From the NCBI GenBank assembly GCA_947456965.1, contig CANGTU010000015.1, positions 1 through 64,000 on the forward strand: a DNA stretch of 64,000 nucleotides, written 5' to 3'. The stretch is from Flavobacteriales bacterium (lineage in GTDB: Bacteria; Bacteroidota; Bacteroidia; Flavobacteriales_D; Sanyastnellaceae). Both the position numbers and the translations under genes were made by a program. The notes beneath the pieces were generated by a model. It was not told the DNA's origin, ran no database searches, and saw only the letters and a program-made list of their open reading frames with translations. Of the stretch, positions 16,674 through 26,478 are shown in pieces (the first letter of the stretch is position 1; each line of letters starts with the position of its first letter).

Positions 16674-19181
16674 CTAATTTAGGGAATTCCGGGTGATGGC
16701 CTCTCCCTTTCGCCCGGTCAGGATGCGGTAGTCGAGAAAATACACCAACCTGATGCTCACGCTGTTGGCCTGAGGAAGCCCGAAAACGTAGTCCACATTA
16801 TCGACCAGTGAAGAGGGAATCGCCTGACCCCGCGTCTCGTCTATGATGGCATTCTTCCAGGCAAAGATGAGTTCGCTGCCCGGACGGAAGTTCCAGCGGT
16901 AGAACAGGTCCACTGTGAAGGAGCTGAAACTGCGGTCGGCCAACGAAATGGAAGATTGCTCGCCATTGCTGTCGGGAAAGCCGGGAAAGTCGGTGGGGCC
17001 CATGTTACCATCCGGCATTAAGCTGTGAAACGCCGAATAATCCGAGTATCCCCAGTAGTGCCGCACCCTGCAGTTGACATTCATGAAGGGGTTAAAGGCG
17101 TATGTTACAGTGAGCACATTGGTGTGGGCAACCACATCGCGGGTGCCAAAAACCGGCTCACCTGCATCATCGAATGTTGCAAAGCCGATGTCGTTAAAAT
17201 GGTTTTGCCTGCTGTACACGTAAATCAGCATGAGGTGATCATTCACCCGAAAACGCGGAGACACACGCCAATTGAATTGCACCCGGCCGGGGTTCTCGTA
17301 GTCGGACAACCAGGACCCGAGGTCGAGTGCCAGCCGCTTGCGGTAATCGGTGCTGATCCAGCCTCCCCCCTGAGCATAGCTGAACGTCCTGAAGAAACGC
17401 CCATCCACACGCGGCTCAAAGTAGTCATAACCCCGCAGCGGCTGATATTCGCCCTGGATGTTGAACGTAAAGAACTTGCGGGTAGTCATACCCACATTAC
17501 CTACAAAATACAGGTCTGTAAATGTGTTGGGATTGTAAAGTTTCGTGTAGACAAACTCGAGATTACTCCATAAGCTGTTGAACTTTCCAAAGGGCTCATA
17601 GATGTTGTAGCCGGTAGACAAATAGTATCCCACGGAGTTGTTGGCCTCCAGGAATCCCATGTCGTTGGGATCATAGGTATCCGTTTCCATCCACTGCCAG
17701 GCTTCCCAAAGCCAGTTGCCGCTGACCTTGGCTATTCCCAGTGACTGCCGGAATCCATAGGGGTCATCGGGCCGGTTGCGTCCATACTTCTGCGACACCG
17801 CTCCACTGCCCTGGACGCGATAGTTGTTCTTGCGGTCGCGGAACTCAAATTCGGTAGCTGTGACATTTGCATCGTAGAATTCACCGTCGCGGGTGACATT
17901 CGTATTGGTCAGGGAGAAGAAGGAGTTGTTCTTCAGGTTCTGATCGAACACAAAAACATTGGAGTTGGTGAGCGGAGCAGTGGTGATGCGACGCACCTCT
18001 CCGGATGATGACACCACCTCGGCCTGAGAACTTGCAGAAACGGCATTCAGGAGAGCGAGTCCAGTACCATTGCGGTTGCGCCCGCTCACCTTCACGGCAT
18101 TGATCAGCTGTGTTTCCACCGGATTGCTTCTGACCTCTTCGCCCTCCGCGAGCTGATTATACACATCGAAATAGCCCACCGGCAGTCCACCGATGCGGCG
18201 CGAGTAGAAGATATTGCCCCGCGAGAAAAGTTCCGTGCCTTCGATGAAGAACGGACGATTGTCCTGAAACCGGATTTCAAATGGCGTGAGGTTGAGAATG
18301 AGCTGATCCGAAATGGTTTGTCCGAAGTCAGGGATCAACGTGGCATCGAGGGTGAATGCATCATTCAGCCCAACTCTCACATCAAGCCCGCCGTTATAGC
18401 TGAATGAAGTCGTACCCGATCCATTCGCCTCACCGGTATGATTGACGTAAGAGCTCATGTAGGGAAAAAAGAACAACCGCGGGGGAGGAACGATTCCCCG
18501 AATGCCATCCATGACACCCATCTGCGCGAGATAGGGAGGGCCATCGGGCTTGAATTCATTCCAGAATCCCCGGTGGCGGATGCGCCTGATTTCGCGAAAG
18601 AAATTGACATCCCAAAGTTGCTCCTCCACGCGCGGGAAGCGCAAAGCTGCAAACGGAATCTGAAACTCTGCCACCCATCCTTTCTCCGTAATGCGGGTGT
18701 GGCAGTCCCATACGGCGTTCCAGGTGATATCTTCCTCTCCGCCTCCGGTGAGCCGGGCATCCCATTGCTCGCCGGCCGGGGTGATGACGAACGTCATGCC
18801 ATTGATTCCATCGCGATAAGGATTAAATGTGATGCCGAAGACATCGCTGTTGCCATCACCATCCCTGCCAGCTAATTGCTTCAGGATGCTGTCCGGAGCA
18901 GGATCATGATTGATCACACCCACATAAATGGACTCATCGGAATAGAGAATCCTGACCTCTGTCTCAAAAGGCATCGGCATGCCCGGATCCGGTGAGTTGC
19001 AGGTAAAACCCGTGGCGGGTTGCGCAGCCGACCAGCAGGGCTCATCCAGCGCGCCATCGAGTCGGGGTGGTTCGCTGCAGCGGATAGCGGACATCGCCCG
19101 GCCTTGCGTCTGCGACCAACATACCTCCCCGTATATAATACAGAGGAACAAGACGATGAAAATGGTCAGCAGCCTTTGCAC
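16674..19181 (-). CDS. DUF5916 protein with CBM9-like N-terminal domain
   Basis: An 835-residue exported protein. A signal peptide ends near residue 24 ('CIIYGEVCWSQ'). Residues about 30-215 form a carbohydrate-binding family 9-like domain ('PPRLDGALDEPCWSAAQPATGF', 'DSDVFGITFNPY'-like segment, 'WVAEFQIPFAALRFP'). The remainder is DUF5916, with 'DATLIPDFGQ' and 'RPFFIEGTELFSRGNIFYSRRIG' and then many aromatic-rich strands typical of a large outer-membrane barrel. Function is unknown. The start used is GTG at 19181, because no ATG is available at the signal peptide. CGAAAGTA on the plus strand (19204-19211), a TACTTTCG box on the minus strand, lies 22 nt upstream. The divergent partner is a TonB receptor gene. 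Confidence 0.87.
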   Translation of the reverse strand: MQRLLTIFIVLFLCIIYGEVCWSQTQGRAMSAIRCSEPPRLDGALDEPCWSAAQPATGFTCNSPDPGMPMPFETEVRILYSDESIYVGVINHDPAPDSILKQLAGRDGDGNSDVFGITFNPYRDGINGMTFVITPAGEQWDARLTGGGEEDITWNAVWDCHTRITEKGWVAEFQIPFAALRFPRVEEQLWDVNFFREIRRIRHRGFWNEFKPDGPPYLAQMGVMDGIRGIVPPPRLFFFPYMSSYVNHTGEANGSGTTSFSYNGGLDVRVGLNDAFTLDATLIPDFGQTISDQLILNLTPFEIRFQDNRPFFIEGTELFSRGNIFYSRRIGGLPVGYFDVYNQLAEGEEVRSNPVETQLINAVKVSGRNRNGTGLALLNAVSASSQAEVVSSSGEVRRITTAPLTNSNVFVFDQNLKNNSFFSLTNTNVTRDGEFYDANVTATEFEFRDRKNNYRVQGSGAVSQKYGRNRPDDPYGFRQSLGIAKVSGNWLWEAWQWMETDTYDPNDMGFLEANNSVGYYLSTGYNIYEPFGKFNSLWSNLEFVYTKLYNPNTFTDLYFVGNVGMTTRKFFTFNIQGEYQPLRGYDYFEPRVDGRFFRTFSYAQGGGWISTDYRKRLALDLGSWLSDYENPGRVQFNWRVSPRFRVNDHLMLIYVYSRQNHFNDIGFATFDDAGEPVFGTRDVVAHTNVLTVTYAFNPFMNVNCRVRHYWGYSDYSAFHSLMPDGNMGPTDFPGFPDSNGEQSSISLADRSFSSFTVDLFYRWNFRPGSELIFAWKNAIIDETRGQAIPSSLVDNVDYVFGLPQANSVSIRLVYFLDYRILTGRKGEAITRNSLN

Positions 19182-19348
19182 AACTTTCGAAAAAACAACC
19201 CGGCGAAAGTAGCGGCAGCCGGGCGGTCACCGTTTTCAGCGATGACAAATTCTGTTAACCATTGTTAGCACAATTCGCTCATGATTCACATGAACGGTGC
19301 AACATGGGCCATCCTCCGGTGTTTACTTTGCGCCCTTTCTTAACCTCC
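19182..19348. promoter_or_regulatory. Divergent promoter region between DUF5916 and TonB-receptor genes
   Basis: A 167-nt gap. It holds a TACTTTCG box for the minus-strand gene (19204-19211). TTACTTTG (19323-19330) precedes the plus-strand gene by 18 nt. A short inverted repeat TCATG/CATGA (19279-19283 with 19289-19293) lies between them. No riboswitch-like structure was recognised. Confidence 0.4.
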
Positions 19349-21772
19349 ATGACCAATCCGGCTCGACTACTATCCCTTCTGCTTATTCTGTGCTCACTGC
19401 AAAACACTGCACAAGACAAATACACGCTGAGCGGAGTCGTGCGCGATGCATCATCCGGCGAGACCATGATTGGTGTGTTGGTGAACGCGCGTCCTGCCAA
19501 TGCGGGAACAGCGAGTAACCTGTACGGATTCTATTCCCTGACTTTACCGGCTGGCACTTATGATGTAGAATTCGTTTACATCGGCTACGAGAGCAAACTT
19601 GCGAAGGTGGTGCTTGATAAAGACATCCGCATGGATGTGGAATTGGGAATGAAGGTGTATGAGCAAGCCACCGTGGTAATTGAAGCGGAGGGAAAGCAAA
19701 ACACCGAGAGCACCGACATCGGCAAGATCCAACTGGAGATGGATCAGGTGAAGAAGCTGCCTGTGCTCTTCGGGGAAGTGGATATTCTGAAAACCGTCAC
19801 CTTGCTTCCTGGTGTGAAGAGCTCGGGCGAGGGCAATGCAGGATTTTATGTGCGGGGAGGCGGGATCGACCAGAACCTTATCCTTCTGGATAATGCCGTT
19901 GTGTACAACGCATCACACCTGTTCGGTTTCTTCTCGGTATTCAATGCGGATGCCGTAAAAAACCTCGAGCTCACTAAAGGAGGTATGCCGGCATCATACG
20001 GTGGACGACTCGCCTCGGTGCTCGACGTCAATCTGAAGGAAGGCAATGCCCGCAGTTACCATGGTGCCGGAGGAATAGGCACGATCGCTTCACGCTTTAC
20101 GGTGGAAGGCCCTATCCGGAAGGACACCTCATCATTCATCATCTCCGGCAGGCGGACGTATATCGACGTACTGCTCAGGCCATTTATCAACCCGGATAGT
20201 CCCTTTGCGGGTTCGGGCTATTATTTCTACGACCTCAACATGAAGGTCAACTACCGGCTCTCTGACCGCGACCAGCTCTTCCTCAGCGGCTACTTCGGCC
20301 GGGATGTGTTCAACTTCAGGAATGAGAATGCCGGGTTTGAAACCCGCATTCCATGGGGCAATGCCACCGCTACCGCACGGTGGAACCGCATCATCAATGA
20401 GAAGCTATTCATGAATACGATCCTGACCTTTACGGATTACCAGTTTGAGTTTGGCGGAACGCAGGAGCAGTTTTCGTTCGGACTGAAAAGTGGAATCCGC
20501 GACTACGGAGCCAAGGTTCAGTGGAGCTATTACCCGAATCCGCTGCACAGCATCAAATGGGGAGTTGATTATACCTTCCACGAATTCACACCGAACAATA
20601 CCTACGCGCGCAGTGGTGATACCGAGTTTGATCTCGGAGAGCAGGCCCGGCTGTTTTCGCACGAATCAGCGGTGTATGTGCAGGACGAATTTGACGTAAA
20701 TGAATTCCTTCGTATTCACGCCGGCATCCGGTTGAGTCACTTCATCCATGTGGGGCCTTTCAAGCGCTTCAACCGTCCGGACGACGAGAACCTGCTGGGC
20801 AGTCCTCCCGAAACACAGGTTGTAGAATACGGAAGAGGAGAGCGGGTTGCCGACTATACGGGACTTGAGCCGCGAATCAACGTGCGGTATATCCTTAACA
20901 AGCAGTCGAGCCTTAAGGCGAGCTACATGCACAATTACCAGTATATCCACCTGACCAGCTTGTCACCCTCTTCCCTTCCCACCGATGTATGGCTGCCCAG
21001 CACGGACGTCACCCGCCCCCAGATCGGCGACCAGATCAGTGCAGGATATTTCCGCAACTTCGATCAGAATCGCTGGGAGTCGAGCATAGAGGTTTATTAC
21101 AAAACGATGCAGAATCAATCTGAGTACCGCGACGGTGCGCAGCCAGATCAGACCATCAACGACAACATTGACAACCTGCTGGTATTCGGCAGAGGGACCA
21201 GCTATGGCGTTGAGCTCTTCCTCAAGAAGCGGGTGGGCGATCTCAACGGCTGGGTGGGCTATACGTGGTCCCGCACCGAGCGCACGTTCGACATGATCAA
21301 CGGTGGTGAGCCCTTCCCCGCGCGGTGGGATCGCCGGCATGATGCCAGTCTGGTGCTCAGCTACAAGGTAACCGAGCGACTCGACCTGGGGTTTGTATTT
21401 GTGTATGCAACGGGCAATGCGATTACCCTGCCGCTGGAGCGCTACCTGGTAGAGGGCAGAGTGGTGGATGTCTATGGTCCACGCAACAGCTTCCGGATGG
21501 CTCCGTACCACCGGGCAGATCTCTCTGCAACGCTTTATCCCAAGAAAATGAAGGAGAAGAAAGACCCCAAAACCGGTGAGGTCATTCTGCGCCCAAGAAA
21601 ATTCATCAGCAGTTGGAACTTTTCTGTGTACAACCTCTACAACCGGATGAATCCTTACTTCATCTACTTCGGTAATGAAGGAAATGTAGCCGACGGAACC
21701 CTCCAGATCAAGGCCTATCAGGTGAGTCTCTTTCCTATCCTGCCGAGTGTGACATGGAACTTTGAATTCTGA
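19349..21772 (+). CDS. TonB-dependent outer-membrane receptor
   Basis: An 807-residue receptor. The start at 19349 ('MTNPARLLSLLLILCSLQNTAQ') gives a proper signal peptide; an earlier in-frame start would add 29 residues of leader sequence. Residues about 24-110 are a carboxypeptidase regulatory-like beta-sandwich ('YTLSGVVRDASSGETMIGVLVNA', 'GTASNLYGFYSLTLPAGTYDVEFVYIGYE'). The plug follows ('VDILKTVTLLPGVKSSGEG', 'FYVRGGGIDQNLILLDNAVVYN', 'GGMPASYGGRLASVLDV'). A 22-strand-type barrel ends in aromatic 'VTWNFEF'. No SusD partner is nearby, so the ligand is not evident. Confidence 0.92.
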   Translation: MTNPARLLSLLLILCSLQNTAQDKYTLSGVVRDASSGETMIGVLVNARPANAGTASNLYGFYSLTLPAGTYDVEFVYIGYESKLAKVVLDKDIRMDVELGMKVYEQATVVIEAEGKQNTESTDIGKIQLEMDQVKKLPVLFGEVDILKTVTLLPGVKSSGEGNAGFYVRGGGIDQNLILLDNAVVYNASHLFGFFSVFNADAVKNLELTKGGMPASYGGRLASVLDVNLKEGNARSYHGAGGIGTIASRFTVEGPIRKDTSSFIISGRRTYIDVLLRPFINPDSPFAGSGYYFYDLNMKVNYRLSDRDQLFLSGYFGRDVFNFRNENAGFETRIPWGNATATARWNRIINEKLFMNTILTFTDYQFEFGGTQEQFSFGLKSGIRDYGAKVQWSYYPNPLHSIKWGVDYTFHEFTPNNTYARSGDTEFDLGEQARLFSHESAVYVQDEFDVNEFLRIHAGIRLSHFIHVGPFKRFNRPDDENLLGSPPETQVVEYGRGERVADYTGLEPRINVRYILNKQSSLKASYMHNYQYIHLTSLSPSSLPTDVWLPSTDVTRPQIGDQISAGYFRNFDQNRWESSIEVYYKTMQNQSEYRDGAQPDQTINDNIDNLLVFGRGTSYGVELFLKKRVGDLNGWVGYTWSRTERTFDMINGGEPFPARWDRRHDASLVLSYKVTERLDLGFVFVYATGNAITLPLERYLVEGRVVDVYGPRNSFRMAPYHRADLSATLYPKKMKEKKDPKTGEVILRPRKFISSWNFSVYNLYNRMNPYFIYFGNEGNVADGTLQIKAYQVSLFPILPSVTWNFEF

Positions 21773-21777
21773 TTCCG

Positions 21778-23667
21778 GTGAAGCACCTCACCCGCCTCAA
21801 CCCATTTTTCTGGAAATACCGCGGGAGATTTGCCCTGGGCATCCTCTTCATCATCCTGTCCAACATCTTCAATGTATACGCCCCGGTCCTCATAGGTGAG
21901 GGTATTGATTTCCTCACGGAATCGCTGACCGTGCGTGATGCAGTCCTTTCCGGACAGGCCGTTCGTGTGCCTGCTCCGGAAAGTTTTGCCATGGCTGGGC
22001 GCTGGCTCGGACTCGAATTCACCACCATCGAGTTATCCCGGGAGAACTTTCTGCTCATGGTCACCCGCACAGGCGCGTGGCTGGCCATTGGTTACATCCT
22101 CTTTTATGTACTCAAGGGTATTTTTCTGTTTTTCCAGCGCCAGACCATCATCGTCATGTCGAGGTATATTGAATATGATCTGAAAAATGATATTTATGAT
22201 CAGTACCAGCGGCTCGATGCCTCCTTCTACCGTCGCCACCGAACGGGCGACCTGATGAACCGGATCAGCGAGGATGTGAGTCGGGTGCGCATGTACCTGG
22301 GGCCAGCCGTGATGTATACCATCAACCTGATCGTGCTGGTGGTGATGTGTATCACCGTGATGTGGCAGATTGATCCGATTCTGACCCTGTACACCCTTTC
22401 TCCCTTGCCATTCATGGGGATTGCTATCTTTTACGTAAGCTCCATCATCAACCGGCGCACCGAGCGTTCCCAGCGCGAGCAATCAGCACTTTCAGCCATG
22501 GTGCAGGAGAGTGTGAGCGGCATCCGCATGGTGCGGGCCTATGGCCGCGAAGAGCACTTCATCCGGGAATTCCGGTTGTCGAGCGGCACCTATAAGGCAC
22601 GCCAGCTAGAGCTCGTCAAGGCGGACGCGCTGTTCATGCCCGTGATTGCCATCCTCGTTGGACTGAGTACGATCCTGACGATTTATGTGGGCTCACAAGA
22701 AGTCATGGCTGGCCACATCGGCTATGGCACCATCGTGCAGTTTGTATTCTACGTGAATCAACTCACCTGGCCATTCGCCAGTGTGGGGTGGGTCACCAGT
22801 CTGGTCCAGAAAGCCAGTGCCAGCCAGCAGCGCATCAATGAGTTTCTCGATACTCAACCCGCCGTGTCAAGTGCACCTCATGCCACTCCATTCCGAACCG
22901 GCCCCATCACCTTTCATGATGTTTCGTTTACCTATCCGGAATCCGGGGTGGAAGCCCTGCGCGCTGTATCCTTTGAAATACCCGAAGGCAGCACACTGGG
23001 CATTGTTGGTCGAACAGGAAGCGGCAAGTCCACCATCGCATCACTCTTGCTCCGGCTGTACGATCCCACTACCGGCATTGTGGGCATTCACGGCACACCA
23101 CTGCATCAGATGCGCCTGGATGAGCTGCGCCAATCAATCGCGTATGTCCCGCAGGATGTCTTTCTCTTCTCCGATACCATAGGGGGCAATCTCGCATTCG
23201 GCAAGCCCGGTTCAACGGCACAGGACTTTGAGCACGCCGCGCGTACGGCAGATCTGCACGATACCGTGATGCGCTTTCCCGAGGGTTACGAGACGCGCCT
23301 CGGTGAGCGGGGAATCAACCTGAGCGGCGGGCAAAAACAACGCGTAGCCATTGCCCGGGCCGTGATCCGGCAGGCACCTGTTCTGATCCTCGACGACTGT
23401 CTGAGTGCCGTGGATACGGACACGGAAGAGCGTATCCTGTCATCTCTGGCCGCCTACCGGAAGAACCGCACCACGCTGGTGATCGCTCATCGCCTGAGTG
23501 CCGTTCGCCACGCCGACCGCATCCTGGTTATGGAACATGGAGCTATTGTGGAATCGGGAAGCCATGCCGAACTGATTGCGCGCAATGGCATTTATGCCGG
23601 CATGTGGACGAGGCAACAGGCATTATCCGAGCCAGGCAAAGAAGATCAGTCGCAGGCCTCCGCATAA
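21778..23667 (+). CDS. ABC exporter, fused permease and ATPase
   Basis: A 629-residue half-transporter of the MsbA/LmrA type. About six membrane helices lie in residues 15-340. The ATPase has Walker A 'GRTGSGKST' at about 411-419, signature 'LSGGQKQRVAIARAV' near 515 and Walker B 'VLILDDCLSAVDTDTEE' near 535. The residue after the Walker B Asp is Asp rather than the usual catalytic Glu, a change known from the degenerate subunit of heterodimeric exporters such as BmrC/YheI. It starts with GTG at 21778, 5 nt after the TonB-receptor gene, so the two may be cotranscribed. The last 22 bp overlap the convergent gene. Confidence 0.9.
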   Translation: MKHLTRLNPFFWKYRGRFALGILFIILSNIFNVYAPVLIGEGIDFLTESLTVRDAVLSGQAVRVPAPESFAMAGRWLGLEFTTIELSRENFLLMVTRTGAWLAIGYILFYVLKGIFLFFQRQTIIVMSRYIEYDLKNDIYDQYQRLDASFYRRHRTGDLMNRISEDVSRVRMYLGPAVMYTINLIVLVVMCITVMWQIDPILTLYTLSPLPFMGIAIFYVSSIINRRTERSQREQSALSAMVQESVSGIRMVRAYGREEHFIREFRLSSGTYKARQLELVKADALFMPVIAILVGLSTILTIYVGSQEVMAGHIGYGTIVQFVFYVNQLTWPFASVGWVTSLVQKASASQQRINEFLDTQPAVSSAPHATPFRTGPITFHDVSFTYPESGVEALRAVSFEIPEGSTLGIVGRTGSGKSTIASLLLRLYDPTTGIVGIHGTPLHQMRLDELRQSIAYVPQDVFLFSDTIGGNLAFGKPGSTAQDFEHAARTADLHDTVMRFPEGYETRLGERGINLSGGQKQRVAIARAVIRQAPVLILDDCLSAVDTDTEERILSSLAAYRKNRTTLVIAHRLSAVRHADRILVMEHGAIVESGSHAELIARNGIYAGMWTRQQALSEPGKEDQSQASA

Positions 23668-25499
23668 TCGCCGAGTACCAGCATGAGGTCGGCTATACTG
23701 ACTAGATCATCGCCATTGACGTCAGCTAAACAAACGCCCTGGCATGCCTGGCCCGCGATCACGAGCAATACATCACTCACTGTCACCACCTGATCGCCAT
23801 CGATATCAGCGCAGAAGTCCACCTCAGTTCCCGTGATTTGGCCATCGCAATTATTGTCCATGTCCTGACCGGTTCCCGGAGCACCTGGGTATACGGCATC
23901 ATACCCATCATCGCAATCACCTGCCAGGGCAGTAAACCCGGTTGGCTGAGCGCATGCCGCGACCACACCCGACAAAACGCCGTAACCATCGGCATCTCCG
24001 TCGGGATACCAGAGCGGCGCCTGTGCGATACTCACGGACAGGGGATTGGAATAGGTAAACCAGGCGCCGGCAGCATGGACTTCAGCCGTGAAGTCATCCG
24101 GCGCATTCACAAGATTGCTAAGCACGAGTGTAACAGTATCAGGCGCGGTGACGTTCTGTCCGGAGAATGAGGCCACCACGCCGGGCGGCAATCCCGTCAC
24201 GGAAAAAGAAACGGGACCCGCGAAGCCCTCATCAACGGCAATCGTAACCTCCGCTGTTCCAAGCGCACATGCCTCGACAGCGGATTGTCCGAGGCGGGAG
24301 AAACTGGCCCTCACAAGAAAGAGTCCGCCGCTTATATCCGTGAGTGCAATCACACCGCTTTCGAAAAAGGGATAGTTCATCCACTCACCATTGAACGTAG
24401 CATTGCTGTTAAGCGGATAGTGATCAAAGTACCCCACTTCATGCAATACACCATTATCCAGACCGGTAACATCCGTGAGTCGGAGACCGGCGGTGTAATT
24501 GCTCTGGAAAGCCAGATTGCCGATGATGTAGAGGTTATGATCAATGGCCGCCGAAGTACCCAGGTAGTTGCCCATGAACACTGGTGCATCGAGGTCCTCG
24601 ACGTTCCACATCAGGGTGCGCGTTTGAGCGAATAAACCCTGCGACTCATCCAGCTCATCATTCATCAGCATATGCCGGCCATCGGGCGTAAGCCAGCCCT
24701 GATGGCAATAAGCGCTCTGCGGATAAGGCGTGATGGAAATGGTGGTCACATCCACCGGATCTGTAGCATCCACGATGGTGAGGGTTGCGGGATTGTTTCC
24801 GTTGTAGCAAAACACCACCACATGTCCGGTGTAGTCAGGATCAGGCCCATCGTACACCATCACCTGCGCCTCATGCGTATAGCCATCCTCATCATATCCG
24901 CCGGCAATGACCGGCTGCAGGGGATTGGTCACGTCCACGATATGCAACCCTCCGGAGAAGGTATTGGTGCCGCAGGCAAACAACAACCCCGAGGTCTCCT
25001 CGATGACCAGCGTATGACATCGGCTGAATCCGCCATACCAGGCATCTTCCGTAAACCCTTGAGGAGGATTGAGAACATTGCGCAAGCGGGTGAGATCAAA
25101 CACCTGAAGTCCATGGCCGTTGGCTTCGCTGGCTACGAAAAGATAATGGCCGTATGTGCGCAAGGTGCGCCACACCGAGTTGGTATTGTGGGTAGGAAGA
25201 GTACCGAGGTATAGCGGGGCGGTTGGGTTTTCAATGGAAAAAAAAGCAACACCGTTCGTCTTTCCAAGCAGTACATACTCCTTTCCATCGAGGGGATCTG
25301 TCCAGCCCCACACCTCGTTCAGGTTGCCACCCCCGAAGCCTGTCTGTGTGACGTGTGCCAGTAAGTCCACGTGTTCACAGGGGTATGGACCTGCAAATCC
25401 GTTGACACAGGGCGTTTGGGCCAGCGGGCCGGGAACATGCGGCAGGATAGCCGCGTATGCGCATATTATGCGCATAACTAAGCGTAAACGGATGTCCAT
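23646..25499 (-). CDS. Choice-of-anchor B family secreted protein with metal-binding and dockerin-like C-terminus
   Basis: A 617-residue exported protein with a signal peptide over about residues 9-28 ('IICAYAAILPHVPGPLAQ'). Residues about 40-400 are a choice-of-anchor B beta-propeller of LVIVD-type repeats ('GGLHIVDVTNPLQPVIAGGYDEDG', 'LTIVDATDPVDV', 'SRCHTLVIEE'). A bacterial Ig-like segment follows, then the calcium-type motif 'DGDADGYG...GDCDDGYDAVYPGAPG..QDMDNNCDG' near 510-555. The end holds two dockerin/EF-hand-like repeats ('DIDGDQVVTVSDVLLVI', 'DVNGDDLVSIADLMLVL'). No recognisable T9SS terminal domain is present. TAACTTGC (25507-25514, minus strand) is a weak promoter candidate. Confidence 0.86.
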   Translation of the reverse strand: MDIRLRLVMRIICAYAAILPHVPGPLAQTPCVNGFAGPYPCEHVDLLAHVTQTGFGGGNLNEVWGWTDPLDGKEYVLLGKTNGVAFFSIENPTAPLYLGTLPTHNTNSVWRTLRTYGHYLFVASEANGHGLQVFDLTRLRNVLNPPQGFTEDAWYGGFSRCHTLVIEETSGLLFACGTNTFSGGLHIVDVTNPLQPVIAGGYDEDGYTHEAQVMVYDGPDPDYTGHVVVFCYNGNNPATLTIVDATDPVDVTTISITPYPQSAYCHQGWLTPDGRHMLMNDELDESQGLFAQTRTLMWNVEDLDAPVFMGNYLGTSAAIDHNLYIIGNLAFQSNYTAGLRLTDVTGLDNGVLHEVGYFDHYPLNSNATFNGEWMNYPFFESGVIALTDISGGLFLVRASFSRLGQSAVEACALGTAEVTIAVDEGFAGPVSFSVTGLPPGVVASFSGQNVTAPDTVTLVLSNLVNAPDDFTAEVHAAGAWFTYSNPLSVSIAQAPLWYPDGDADGYGVLSGVVAACAQPTGFTALAGDCDDGYDAVYPGAPGTGQDMDNNCDGQITGTEVDFCADIDGDQVVTVSDVLLVIAGQACQGVCLADVNGDDLVSIADLMLVLGDYAEACD

Positions 25500-25568
25500 T
25501 TCCTTCGCAAGTTAGCGCCGCAGGAGTATTTGGCGAACCATGTCCGTACGCTACCTGTTATTGATCTC

Positions 25569-26477
25569 ATGAATATCCTCATCAGCGGAGGAACCGGGCT
25601 CGTTGGGCGGGCACTTGTTCCCATTCTTCAGTCTCAAGGTCATGATGTGACCATCCTCACAACCCGTAAATCCATGTCCGGCAACACGCGGGAAGGTGTC
25701 CGGTACATCTGGTGGAATCCGGCAAGGCATGAGTTTCCTGCACAAGAAATGGAATGGGCAGATGGCATTGTTCACCTGGCGGGATACTCGGTGGCTAACC
25801 GGTGGACCGAAGAGAACAAGAAACGAATGGTCGCCAGCCGGGTGGATTCCACGGAGGTCCTCGTGCAAGCCGCTCTTCAGGCCGTTCGAAAACCCCACTG
25901 GTTCATCTCAGCCGGAGCTATCGGTTATTACCCATCATCTTCAGATTGGCAGGACGAGCAAGCTCCGATGGGCAGTGGCTTTTTGGCCGACCTTTGCCAC
26001 CACTGGGAAGAACTGAGCCAGCCTCTAGAGACTGCAGGCATACGCAGGATTGTATTGCGCATCGGTGTGGTTCTTGACCGCCACGAAGGTGCACTCAAGC
26101 AGATGCTGCCTCTTTTCCGGCTCGGGTTAGGAGCGCCAGTAGGCCATGGCCGTCAGTGGATGAGTTGGATTCATCTGCATGATCTGGTACGCGCCATTGC
26201 CCATCTCGCGACGCATCCCGAAGCCCGGGGCATCTACAATGCCGTGGCTCCGGAACCGGTTACTAACCGGGATTTTTCGAAGGAGCTTGCGCGATCACTC
26301 GGACGAAAAGGACTGCTGCCTCCGGTGCCCGCGTTTATGCTCCGCCTCATCTTCGGTGAAATGTCATCTATGGTTCTCGCCTCACAGCGCATATCTTGCG
26401 ACAAGCTTCAGCACTCCGGTTTTGTCTTTCAGTATCCCCAGCTGAAGGAAGCGTTGAATTCCCTCACATCCTCTTGA
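25569..26477 (+). CDS. TIGR01777-family SDR oxidoreductase (epimerase-like)
   Basis: A 302-residue extended SDR protein. It opens with the nucleotide-binding motif 'NILISGGTGLVGRALVPIL'. It continues with 'DGIVHLAGYSVANRWTEENKKRMVASRVDSTEVLV' and 'WFISAGAIGYYPSS', where the Tyr is in the catalytic position. It ends with the DUF1731-type tail 'LRLIFGEMSSMVLASQRISCDKLQHSGFVFQYPQLKEAL'. The ATG at 25569 is chosen because the Rossmann motif starts right after it. The photolyase gene follows after one base, so the two form an operon, a pairing found in light-induced loci of Bacteroidota. The substrate is unknown. Confidence 0.9.
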   Translation: MNILISGGTGLVGRALVPILQSQGHDVTILTTRKSMSGNTREGVRYIWWNPARHEFPAQEMEWADGIVHLAGYSVANRWTEENKKRMVASRVDSTEVLVQAALQAVRKPHWFISAGAIGYYPSSSDWQDEQAPMGSGFLADLCHHWEELSQPLETAGIRRIVLRIGVVLDRHEGALKQMLPLFRLGLGAPVGHGRQWMSWIHLHDLVRAIAHLATHPEARGIYNAVAPEPVTNRDFSKELARSLGRKGLLPPVPAFMLRLIFGEMSSMVLASQRISCDKLQHSGFVFQYPQLKEALNSLTSS

Positions 26478-26478
26478 A

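Noticed and set aside
19279-19293. Inverted repeat TCATG-N5-CATGA in the DUF5916/TonB gap as an operator
   Set aside because: Five-base arms are common by chance. It is mentioned in the promoter entry only and not claimed as a regulator site.
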